64,000 bases of DNA, taken from assembly GCA_033675265.1 (NCBI GenBank), contig JAUJYZ010001164.1:32186-96185 (forward strand). Reading direction: 5' to 3'. The stretch comes from Actinostola sp. cb2023 (taxonomy: Eukaryota > Cnidaria > Anthozoa > Actiniaria > Actinostolidae). The notes beneath the pieces were generated by a model. That model was not told the DNA's origin. It saw only the letters and a program-made list of their open reading frames with translations, and ran no database searches. Positions 1-12,800 of this stretch are shown one piece after another (position 1 is the stretch's first letter; every line of letters starts with the position of its first letter). The position numbers were made by a program, and so were the translations under genes.

Positions 1-788
1 GCAGGCATGCTCATGTAGCCAATCTAGAGTAGCAATACAATTATCTATGTCAAGTATTCTATATACACTATCCGAGTCCATAGGGACCTAGAGCAGGCAT
101 GCTCATGTAGCCAATCTAGAGTAGCAATACAGTATTCTATATACACTAACCGAGTCCATAGGACCTAGAGCAGGCATGCTCATGTAGCCAATCTAGAGTA
201 GCAATACAATTCTCTATGTCAAGTATTCTATATACACTAACCGAGTCCATAGGACCTAGAGCAGGCATGCTCATGTAGCCAATCTAGAGTAGCAATACAA
301 TTCTCTATGTCAAGTATTCTATATACACTAACCGAGTCCATAGGACCTAGAGCAGGCATGCTCATGTAGCCAATCTAGAGTAGCAATACAATTCTCTATG
401 TCAAGTATTCTATATTCACTAACCGAGTCCATAGGACCTAGAGCAGGCATGCTCATGTAGCCAATCTAGAGTAGCAATAAAATTCTCTATGTCAAGTATT
501 CTATATACACTAACCGAGTCCATAGGACCTAGAGCAGGCATGCTCATGTAGCCAATCTAGAGTAGCAATAAAATTCTCTATGTCAAGTATTCTATATACA
601 CTAACCGAGTCCATAGGACCTAGAGCAGGCATGCTCATGTAGCCAATCTAGAGTAGCATTAAAATTCTCTATGTCAAGTATTCTATATACACTAACCGAG
701 TCCATAGGACCTAGAGCAGACATGCTCATGTAGCCAATCTAGAGTAGCAATAAAATTATCTATGTCAAGTATTCTATATATGACTAAC
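1..788 (-). repeat. 91-bp tandem array built from exon I 3' end plus its 5' splice site
   Basis: About 8.7 head-to-tail units start at 1, 93, 170, 261, 352, 443, 534, 625 and 716, so the period is 91 bp (one unit is shortened to 77 bp). Read on the minus strand, each unit is 61 nt matching the end of exon I, coding in part [15 protein letters not shown], followed by 30 nt starting at the donor gttagt. The array begins directly at the donor of the genuine exon I (789-871). Units differ at only a few positions, for example caatacaattctc versus caataaaattctc, so it is young or homogenised. The array runs off the left edge, so its full length is unknown. Confidence 0.93.
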
Positions 789-871
789 CGAGTCCATAGG
801 ACCTAGAGCAGGCATGCTCATGTAGCCAATCTAGAGTAGCAATAAAATTATTCCGTGTATCATCAGAATAT
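789..871 (-). CDS. LARS1: LARS1 exon I
   Basis: The acceptor is ccatgtttag and the donor is gttagt. The first base completes the codon left open by exon H (AC|A). It then encodes 27 codons, including [11 protein letters not shown] and [12 protein letters not shown], the stretch following the editing domain in animal LARS1, and ends one base into a Gly codon. The upstream 22 nt of this exon (YSDDTRN) are unique, while the last 61 nt recur in every unit of the adjoining 91-bp array. This makes it the parent copy of the array. Confidence 0.92.
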
Positions 872-3800
872 CTAAACATGGAAAAGACAAATAGATTCAA
901 AATTACAAAGATTGAAAGCTGGAAATAACATCAAAGAAAACTTACGTATTACACATTGACAGCGCCTCTTCTGTTTGTGCTTTCCAAGATGGCTCGCCAT
1001 AGTCCAGATACCTAAGTACAGACAATTGCATTCAAAACATGTTTGCATGGCATGGCCATACAAATAGTACGACGGCACATCGTGGCCCAGCGAAATGTAG
1101 CTTCGCATAACACATTATGTTAGTGTACATACTACTGGTCACATAGAGCTACCATACATTATGTTAGTGTACATACTACTGGTCACATAGAGCTACCACA
1201 CATTATGTTAGTGTACATACTACTGGTCACATAGAGCTACCATACATTATGTTAGTGTACATACTACTGGTCACATAGAGCTACCATACATTATGTTAGT
1301 ATACATACTACTGGTCACATTGAGCTACCATACATTATGTTAGTGTACATACTACTGGACACATAGAGCTACCACACATTATGTTAGTGTACATACTACT
1401 GGTCACATAGAGCTACCACACATTAAGTTAGTGTACATACTACTGGTCACATAGAGCTACCATACATTATATTAGTGTACATACTACTGGTCACATAGAG
1501 CTACCACACATTATATTAGGGTGCGTTCGATTGACTCTATTCCAGAATAGGAATACACGGAATAAGCACTTGGATGTTTTTATTTCAGCACATTTAAAAT
1601 TCCAAACTGTTCCTTGTAACTTTATTATGATACAACAAGGAATCGTTTCATTTTAGAGTGGACAGTAGCTGCGCGACAGCGATTTAGGGATGTTATTCCG
1701 TGTATTCCTATTCTGGAATATGGTCAATCGAACGCACCCTTAGTGTACATACTACTGGTCACATAGAGCTACCACACATTAAGTTAGTGTACATACTACT
1801 GGTCACATAGAGCTACCACACATTAAGTTAGTGTACATACTACTGGTCACATTGAGCTACCACACATTAAGTTAGTGTACATACTACTGGTCACATAGAG
1901 CTACCACACATTAAGTTAGTGTACATACTACTGATCACATTGAGCTACCATACATTAAGTTAGTGTACATACTACTGGTCACATAGAGCTACCACACATT
2001 AAGTTAGTGTACATACTACTGGTCACATTGAGCTACCACACATTAAGTTAGTGTACATACTACTGGTCACATAGAGCTACCACACACTATATTAGTGTAC
2101 ATACTACTGGTCACATAGAGCTACCACACATTATGTTAGTGTACATACTACTGGTCACATTGAGCTACCACACATTATATTAGTGTACATACTACTGGAC
2201 ACATAGAGCTACCACACATTATGTTAGTGTACATACTACTGGTCACATAGAGCTACCACACATTATATTAGTGTACATACTACTGGTCACATAGAGCTAC
2301 CACACATTATGTTAGTGTACATACTACTGGTCACATAGAGCTACCACACATTAAGTTAGTGTACATACTACTGGACACATAGAGCTACCACACATTATGT
2401 TAGTGTACATACTACTGGTCACATAGAGCTACCACACATTATGTTAGTGTACATACTACTGGACACATAGAGCTACCACACATTAAGTTAGTGTACATAC
2501 TACTGGTCACATAGAGCTACCACACATTATGTTAGTGTACATGCTACTGGTCACATAGAGCTACCACACATTATATTAGTGTACATACTACTGGTCACAT
2601 AGAGCTACCACACATTATATTAGTGTACATACTACTGGTCACATAGAGCTACCACACACTATATTAGTGTACATACTACTGGTCACATAGAGCTACCACA
2701 CATTATGTTAGTGTACATACTACTGGACACATAGAGCTACCACACATTATATTATTTAGTGTACATACTACTGGTCACATTGAGCTACCACACATTAAGT
2801 TAGTGTACATACTACTGGTCACATAGAGCTACCACACATTAAGTTAGTGTACATACTACTGGTCACATTGAGCTACCACACATTAAGTTAGTGTACATAC
2901 TACTGGTCACATTGAGCTACCATACATTATATTAGTGTACATACTACTGGTCACATAGAGCTACCACACATTAAGTTAGTGTACATACTACTGGTCACAT
3001 AGAGCTACCACACATTATGTTAGTGTACATACTACTGGTCACATAGAGCTACCACACATTAAGTTAGTATACATACTACTGGTCACATAGAGCTACCACA
3101 CATTATATTAGTGTACATACTACTGGTCACATAGAGCTACCACACACTATATTAGTGTACATACTACTGGTCACATAGAGCTACCACACATTATGTTAGT
3201 GTACATACTACTGGACACATAGAGCTACCACACATTATATTATTTAGTGTACATACTACTGGTCACATTGAGCTACCACACATTAAGTTAGTGTACATAC
3301 TACTGGTCACATAGAGCTACCACACATTAAGTTAGTGTACATACTACTGGTCACATTGAGCTACCACACATTAAGTTAGTGTACATACTACTGGTCACAT
3401 TGAGCTACCATACATTATATTAGTGTACATACTACTGGTCACATAGAGCTACCACACATTAAGTTAGTGTACATACTACTGGTCACATAGAGCTACCACA
3501 CATTATGTTAGTGTACATACTACTGGTCACATAGAGCTACCACACATTAAGTTAGTATACATACTACTGGTCACATAGAGCTACCACACATTATGTTAGT
3601 GTACATACTACTGGTCACATAGAGCTACCACACATTAAGTTAGTGTACATACTACTGGACACATAGAGCTACCACACATTATGTTAGTGTACATACTACT
3701 GGTCACATAGAGCTACCACACATTATGTTAGTGTACATACTACTGGACACATAGAGCTACCACACATTAAGTTAGTGTACATACTACTGGTCACATAGAG

Positions 3801-6800
3801 CTACCACACATTATGTTAGTGTACATGCTACTGGTCACATAGAGCTACCACACATTATATTAGTGTACATACTACTGGTCACATAGAGCTACCACACATT
3901 ATATTAGTGTACATACTACTGGTCACATAGAGCTACCACACACTATATTAGTGTACATACTACTGGTCACATAGAGCTACCACACATTATGTTAGTGTAC
4001 ATACTACTGGACACATAGAGCTACCACACATTATGTTAGTGTACATACTACTGGACACATAGAGCTACCACACATTAAGTTAGTGTACATACTACTGGAC
4101 ACATAGAGCTACCACACATTATGTTAGTGTACATACTACTGGTCACATAGAGCTACCACACATTATGTTAGTGTACATACTACTGGACACATAGAGCTAC
4201 CACACATTAAGTTAGTGTACATACTACTGGTCACATAGAGCTACCACACATTATGTTAGTGTACATGCTACTGGTCACATAGAGCTACCACACATTATAT
4301 TAGTGTACATACTACTGGTCACATAGAGCTACCACACATTATATTAGTGTACATACTACTGGTCACATAGAGCTACCACACACTATATTAGTGTACATAC
4401 TACTGGTCACATAGAGCTACCACACATTATATTAGTGTACATACTACTGGTCACATAGAGCTACCACACATTATGTTAGTGTACATACTACTGGACACAT
4501 AGAGCTACCACACATTATGTTAGTGTACATACTACTGGTCACATAGAGCTACCACACACTATATTAGTGTACATACTACTGGTCACATAGAGCTACCACA
4601 CATTATGTTAGTGTACATACTACTGGACACATAGAGCTACCACACATTATATTATTTAGTGTACATACTACTGGTCACATTGAGCTACCACACATTAAGT
4701 TAGTGTACATACTACTGGTCACATAGAGCTACCACACATTATGTTAGTGTACATACTACTGGTCACATTGAGCTACCACACATTAAGTTAGTGTACATAC
4801 TACTGGTCACATAGAGCTACCACACATTATGTTAGTGTACATACTACTGGTCACATAGAGCTACCACACATTATGTTAGTGTACAAAATCATTGCTCAAC
4901 CAATCAGAATGCTTGGACACGACACGGTTAGTGTACATACTACTGGTCACATAGAGCTACCACACATTAAGTTAGTGTACATACTACTGGTCACATAGAG
5001 CTACCACACATTATGTTAGTGTACATACTACTGGTCACATAGAGCTACCACACATTATGTTAGTGTACAAAATCATTGCTCAACCAATCAGAATGCTTGG
5101 ACACGACACGGTCGCGACACAGTACCGTCACCGCACGGCACGAATCATACCGGAACTACTTAACATGTAACTCAGTATGAACTGACACTATATTGGCGAC
5201 GAGGACTAAGGAGACCAACCCAGAATGAGCAAATCACGGGGGTAAATCACCCAAAACTCCACTGGCATCGTAATTTAATTCATTGTTGTCTAATGTATCG
5301 GCATCTACGTCAAAGATATCAAGTTTGCACCCCGAGCCAACGAAACAACCACTGCATGATATCAAGATGGAATCATTCTGTATCTCCGAAGGCCCCGACG
5401 AAACTGGTCGCGTATGGAGCAATTGGAAGAAGGAAATTCTTACAAGATTCAGGTATTTTCGTATCGATGAAATAGAAGATCGTGTGGACGCCATTACACC
5501 TAATTTCAAAAGAGTGCGAACTCCCGGGATTTATTTGTTGTGGTCAGTCTAGACACTCGACTGACATCACTCGACAGCATAATTAGATAAACAACTAGAT
5601 CAGTCAACACGTCGTACGGGAAACGGCCGCCATCTTCGATCTTCGATGGAGAGTGATTTATCATCAAATATTTTATGGCGCAAGTATTAAAGAAACATGC
5701 CGGGCTCTTTTTGTCGGCAAGACATTTGTATGTAAAATTCGGAAACTGTACAAGCAACATGGTGGCATCAGAGGACCTAGAACACGTGGAAGGAATCGAC
5801 TGCTAACTTGTGAATACCCAGCCGATTAAAAACTAATATTCCCAAACAAATGCGAGATTATGAAAAGTTATGTTTTTCTCCGCAGATGCGGAAAATTCTA
5901 GATTGAAGGCTATGGTCTTGTCAAAACCTGCTTTGTATTTAGACGAGTACAGTACCAAGCATGCAACAGGAGGGAAATTTGCACGAGCATGCGTTCGGCC
6001 GCTGAATCGTAATGGCTTGATCGCGGTAATCAATAACAGGAAAGTCCGTTTCAAGACAACAAATTGCCCCAAAATTACTCAAAAAGCTTCATAAACTATC
6101 CAACTTTATATTTCTAAGCATTTATTTTTAAGGTTTTAGGTTTCCAAACTCTCCTATAATTTCTTTTGAAGCGAAGCGATAAATTACACAGGCACCCCAA
6201 AAGGTAAATAAAGGCCAAGGACCGTTGATACAACACTAAAATTGTAATTTTTGAACATTTCCCCATTTTTTAGATGAAAAGCAAGTGCACACATTTAAAA
6301 TATGTCTGATAAACTTGCAATATTTATAGTAATTTCTTGGGAGATCGTAGATAGATTTCAAACAGTAAAGCAAAACATGTTCAAAAATCGAGTAAAAATA
6401 TGTCATATTCCATACACATAGTTCACTTCATAAACCTCAGCCGATCTCAGTGATATATTATGTTTTGCAACTAGTAACTGTGGAGTTATAAAAGATACGC
6501 AGACATTGTGAGAAATGCAATTCCAAACTGTTTTTGGGGGGGAGCAAAGTTATGTTAAATATGCATTTGGGCTCAACATGCCGAAGAAATCGGTCAAAAA
6601 CACAATCTTCCCCATTTTTGCCAATCAAAAATATTTTAGATAGCTTTTTAGACAGCATAGCTTTTAATATTTCTGCTCACAAAACTTGGGAGATCTATAG
6701 TATATTTCGAGTTAATGAAGCATCAAACTTGCTAATACAAGAAGTTTTATGAACGTTTCGCCTTCGATCTTCATCAAAGTCGTATATTCAAGTCAATATC

Positions 6801-9800
6801 ACATGTGTACTTATCCATCGTCCCTACTTCAGTAGAAGATTTTCTTCAGTGCTTGCAATAATTAAACGCGAAACCATCGCTGGTAAATACCAAGACGCCA
6901 TTTTGTCAACACAGGGATGTTCGCTTGCAGTGATAATAAAGTGCTTTAGAACAATCTATTAAAGTCCAATTGCGTTCTTCCATGATAAATTGAAATATCT
7001 AAGTCTTCGTATAGCCTCTGGTGGCAGCTAAGTCCAATGTCAGCCTTGGAAGTAGCAATAAAACGTTTTAAAATCCTATGTTAACTCGCATTCGATGGCC
7101 TGAAGTCGAAGCTTCGCTTGAACTCACAACTGGTCGCGCATGCGCGCAACAGAATTCCCTCCTGCTCAAGCATGCTTGGTACACGTGTTCTAGGTCCTCT
7201 GATGCCACCATGTTGCTTGTACAGTTTCCGAATTTTTCATACAAATGTCTTGCCGACAAAAAGAGCCCGGCATGTTTCTTTAATTCTTGCTCCATAAAAT
7301 ATTTGATGATAAATCACTCTCCATCGAAGATCTTCAGGCGGCCGTTTCCCGTAAGACGTGTTGACTGACCTAGTTGTTTATCTAATTGCGGCGAGTTAAT
7401 CAGGGAACTGATTGAAACACTTCAAGATGTTCCACCACAGCCTGAAGAACAAAATGCATTTGAGAAAATCCTTGCCAAATTGGATAATTATTTTACACCA
7501 ATGATAAACCCAGACTCTGCTAGAAGTAAATTAGCCGAAATGTGCCAGTCAGAGTTAGAGTCAATCTGACTGATCTGATAATACTATGTCATATTGAGAA
7601 TACAAGTTGCAAATGCAGTTATTCCGACCCAGATGATATCGTACGAAGTAAGCTCCTTCAAACGATGTTAGACAAAAGACTACGAAGAGAAGTCATGGTA
7701 AATATATTTACTCTCCAGGAACTTTTAAAACATGAATAAAGAAGACATTGACCGTCAAGCAAGAGCGATTGAGGAAACACTTCATTATTCAAAGAATTCC
7801 CGCGAGACACGAGAAGAAAGTGTATTCCAATCGTTCAACCACACAAAAACGTTTTGCATCCAAGCCATCCAACGTATCGAGCGATCAACGCCAGTCAGTT
7901 GATTCCAATAATTGTCAGTATTACGGCTACAATCATAAAGGTCCAAGATCTGCTTGCCCAGCGTCGGGAAAACATGCAATGCTTGCTCCAAAATTGGTCA
8001 TTTTGCTCGAGTATGCCCATTGTGTGACAGACAAACAAGAAGACAATCCATCTGATTCGGACGACTTTGCTTTTAAGACAACCACTAAACAGGAACATTT
8101 ACCTACCGTAACAGTAAGAGTGAATGGCATCATAGGTTTAATGGAAGCAGATTCGAGTTCTACTACAAATGTTATGGATGAAGGACATTTTGAAAAATAT
8201 TCAACGGGCCCAACAAACCAAGTTAGTATTAAGACATCCTGAAACAAAGCTGTATGCCTATGCCCAGAGTGAACCTATCCCATTAGTTGGCTGTTTTGAT
8301 GCAGAAGTTACAAATGTCAATGATGGTAAGAGAATAACTGCAGAATTTCTGGTAGTACAAGGAATAACGAAATCCAGGCCTCTTCTTAGCCTTAACACAA
8401 GTGTGGAGCTTGGAATTCATGACTTCAAATACAGTAATCCATCAAGAGGACCCCACCATTGAGCAGCTGGTAGAGGAATATCATGATATATTCACTGGTC
8501 TTGGAAAACATAAATTCATTCAAGCAAAGTTGATTGTGGACGAAACTGTGCCTCCAATTGCTCACAAGCCGAGGAAAATTCCACACAATTTGGAAAAAAA
8601 AAAGGCGTAGTTGGAAGAACGAAGACTGGAAAACCTTGGAGTAATTGAAGTTATTCCTGATGACATGCATATCACTTGGTGCAGTAATCCTGTAGTCAAT
8701 CCACACAACCCAGAAGTCATACGATATTGCTGTGACATGACCCAATGCAGCCATTCAAAGACCAATAACTGAAGTACCAACTATAGAAGATATTAAATTT
8801 AAGTTAGAAGGCGCGTATGTCTTCAGTGTCCTTGACATGAATGAAGGTTATCATCAGCTGGAGTTGGATGGATCAAGTCGTCACCTTACTACATTCTACG
8901 GAACTACAAAGAAATTCCGTTACAAAAGACTGAACTTTGGTGCCATATCCTCTCAGGATATGTTTGACAAAGCGATGGATGATACTATCGACGGTCTAGA
9001 AGGTGTTTTACACATAAAAGATGATTTCGTTGTTTTTAGCTTGCAGAACACGATAGAGCATTAAGAGCAATGTTGCAAAGATTCAGAGAATGTGGTCTAA
9101 CATTCAACCTCAAGAAATGCAAATTTCGTTTACCTGAAATTGAGTTGTTTGGATTAGTATTCTCCAAAGATGGCATCAAGCCAGCTCCAAGTAAAGTCGA
9201 TGCATTAAAATCTATGAATCCACCAGGCAACGTATCAGAGGTGAGATCATTGTTAGGCATCGGCATGGCCCAGTACTCAGCGCAATTCATTCCCAATTTC
9301 TCAGAAATAACTGCTCCATTACGTCAACTTACCCGCAAAGGAACAATATGGAGGTGGTCATCTTCTGAACAGAACGCATTTGAGTTACTTCAAAAAGCTC
9401 TTTCCAGTGATGCTGTACTTGGCTATTATGAAATTGACCTGGAGACAAATATGCAAGTGGACGCTGGTCCAAATGGCCTTGGTCTTATCGATATTACTAC
9501 AAAACAAACCACAAGGGTGGCAACCTGTTGTATGTGCAAGTCGAAGCCTAACAGACACTGAGAAGAACGAGAAGCACTTGCTATCAAATGGGCATGTGAG
9601 CACTGTTACATGTATTTGATTGGTAGTAGTTCATTTGTTATAGAAACAGATCATCAACCCTATCAACCCTGTTGCCTTTATTTAACAATCCCAATAGTAC
9701 ACCACCATTGAGGATAGAACGTTGGATGCTTTACTTGCAACAGTTTGATGCAAAAGGAATGGTGCTGACTACCTCTATCTATCTATATAACTCTCCAGAC

Positions 9801-12800
9801 ACGCATTTTCTACAACTACAGTATGTGGTTCTAATTGTGAACACTTTTTGCACTTGATGATATTTCTCGTCAACATATGGTACGATTATCCTGAACCTTT
9901 GCTATAAATTAGCTCTACACTTCAGCTAACATGTGATTAAGTTTCGTTGTATTTATTATTGAACTTTTCTAAATATATTTTATTATATCATGTCTGTTGG
10001 TGGTTCTAATGGTGAACAGGTGTTTGTAATTGTGAACACTCTTGGCTTGCTTTTTAATGGCTTAATACTGTGTTTTATTCTCGATTTCTAGCCTTGCAAT
10101 TCGATGTACAAGTTCCAAGTTGTCTTAAAACAATATTTATATTCGTGTTATTTCGATACGAATGCTAGAAAAATGTTAAAACGAAGTGAAGTCAGACGAC
10201 AACGCTAAATTGCTGACGTGTTCGCATGTTCATTGATGCATGCCGTTCATCACGTTCGTGTAATTGCTAACAACGCAATGGCGCAAATTTGAATCACAAA
10301 CGCGGACTTCTTATACATATTTCCTTCTCAATATTTGCTATTGTACCAGTGCAGGTACATTAGCGGCAATTTTACTCTATATCTTAAGAACTACATATGT
10401 TATGAAGTGCCAAGTTATGCGTGAGCATATGCGTGTTTACAATTAGATGCACATCGCAAAAACACGCACAATTTTTCATTCCGATGCTGCTCGTTCATTT
10501 TCAACACTTTTCTAAATATTGTTTTGTAAAGAAAAGTGTTATTTTTACCTTTTAGCTCATATAAAAACAAACTCAAAACTCTGCGTTTTTAGAAAGAAAA
10601 TATGCGAACTTTGCCACTGAGAATCTTAAAGGCGTGCTTAAAATTCGAATTTGTAGACAACAGTCGTCTGCTTACCTTGCCGTCAAAGTTGAAATTTTGC
10701 GCGGAACAAATGTCAGGAAGCCCAAAATAGCATTGAATGATTGAAAATAAATCAATATTTGATCGGGTAAAATATTTTTGGTCGATCTTAACTTTACGGT
10801 ATAAAAACGGCACTTTTACTGAAAAGTGTTCACAATTAGAACTGTTCACAATTAGAACAACATACTGTACCAAGGATGTAAAAGTAAGTGAAGCTAGAAA
10901 GTTAGTAGTACGTAGTATTATTCAATATACCATTCCAAAAGCTTTTTTAAAAGCTGACAGAAATTCAGGAGGAAATTTCCAAAGATGAAGAACTTACTGC
11001 TTTGATATAACATTGATGGTATTGTGATACGACTAGGATCTCAAATCGTCATTCCAAAGCAACTGCGGAATCGTGTTGTTGATATTTGCCACGAGGAATC
11101 GCCAAGACTAAGCAGTTACTACGTTCTAAAGTGTGGTTTCCTGGTATAGACCGTAGTGTTGAATCTGGCATTGCTGATTGTCTATTATGTCAAGCATGTG
11201 TTAATCAATCCGAACGCAATCCACTGCAAATGACGCCAACACCCCAAGGCCCATGGCAACAAGTATCGGCTGATTTCTGTGGTCCTTTTCCAACAGGAGA
11301 GTTAGTAGTATTAGACGCCTATTCTCGATACCAAGAAGAAGAGATCTTACCTGACACGTCAGCTAAAAGTGTGCTACCTGCATTTGAGAATTTGTTTTGC
11401 AACACATGGGATTCCTGAAGAGGTTAAGACAGACAATGGACCACCGTTTCAGAGTAAGGACTTTAAATATTTTGCACAACAGAAAGGATTCGTTCACCGA
11501 AGGATTACACCTGTATGGCCAGAAGCCAAAAAAAGTGGCCCAAATTGCGCATGCTTCAGAAAAAGACTGGAAAAGAGAGATGTATGTCTTCCTGTCCTAT
11601 TACAGAGCAATTCCACACCATAGTACAGGCAAAAGTCCATATAATCTGTCTATGAACAGGCCAATCAGAACAAAGCTTCCATCTATGGCTTTTGGACAAC
11701 ATGACTCACAAGTTCTTCTTAAGAGCGAATGTCTGCTAATATCGAGCATACAGCGGTCACGGTCAAAATTTAGATTCCGTTCGTTTTTGGCTTGTAGATA
11801 GGCATTACCAAGTAAACAAACGTGGTGTAGTTCGTTTTTCAAATTACGGCCCGAAAATTCAAAAATTGACATAAATCGATTTTGGCTGTCGACGGCTTCA
11901 AAAACAGGCAAAATCCTAAGTGATTTGGTAGGTCCCAAAACTTCGTTCGCGTGCAAAAAGGAAGAAAGCTAAGGCCATTCTATCTCCATATCTTGATTCA
12001 ATAATAGTTTGCAGTCTGTTTTGGCATAAAACTGTAATCCTAGCATTTCTCTGAAAATCAGAAAGTCACTTTTAGAACGACAATGAATTTCACACAACGA
12101 GAAATAAGAGTTGAGCTTAGAAACGCGAGAAGGATTTTCACTAGGTGTCACACGTTTATTCTTTCTAAAATTCATGCTATGAGCTATATTTGGCTTGGGT
12201 TATTTTATCTACGCTTCGCACCGAGGCCGCGAATATCAATGAAATTTACGCCTTTCACTTTGTAATCGACATCGTTCTGGTTCTGGTGCTGTGCTATTGT
12301 CTCCAAACATTTTGTACTTTGTTCACGAATGTTTGCCAAAAGTGTACATATTTTGTGCAGAAAACAATAATTGTTAGCTGAAGATGTGTTTACCTTAGCA
12401 GTAAAAGGGCATTCTTCTATAATTTGTGGCCAACGTTCGCGACTGTAATTGATTATTTTCATTTGCATGCGCGTAGCAAATTTTCAACCCCAGTGGGGTA
12501 GGGTAGGGTAATGGGAGAGGGTATAAAGGCTGTATCAAAAACGTTTCTATTTTCTCTCCTTTTGCAGTGCTATTCACTTAAACTATAAATTCTGATGCTT
12601 ACACTTTACATTAAAAAATATATTTAACAGAATCAGATTTTTGTATTTTATTTTAAGACTATAAATGCTTACATTTTTGTTCTCTTTACTCATATTTCAA
12701 AACGCTGAGATACAGAACATTGTATGCGTGTGCATTCCAGCTGTTTTAAAGGTTACCATCGTATAACCCAATAATGGAATAGCAAATTAGCTAGTTATAA

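Larger units (their letters stand above)
1109..5068 (-). repeat. 44-bp satellite array derived from exon G end and its 5' splice site
   Basis: About 85 head-to-tail copies of a 44-bp unit occupy this stretch, with common variants ggtcacat/ggacacat, catagag/cattgag and attatg/attaag/attata. On the minus strand each unit contains ATGTGTGGTAGCTCTATG, then TGACCAGTA and gtatgta. Aligned to exon G and its donor (17,776 down to 17,743) this gives 31 identical of 34 positions. In the exon frame it reads CVVALCDQ followed by TAG, where the exon has TGG. A longer-range duplication is visible: the rare attatttagt variant recurs at 2,751, 3,239 and 4,651, spacings of 488 and 1,412 bp (multiples of 44 plus 4). 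It lies wholly within intron G-H. Confidence 0.93.

Noticed and set aside
872..1108. 78-aa ORF on the minus strand
   Set aside because: It is a read-through across exon H, its intron and flanks in the wrong frame. The true coding frame is the spliced LARS1 exon H.
1109..5068. CRISPR or recombination-site cluster in the 44-bp repeats
   Set aside because: There are no spacers. The unit matches LARS1 exon G and its donor instead.
7542..8242. Host genes in the gypsy-1 gag region
   Set aside because: Frames match Gag capsid and zinc-knuckle patterns and lie in order with protease and reverse transcriptase remnants, so they belong to the retrotransposon.
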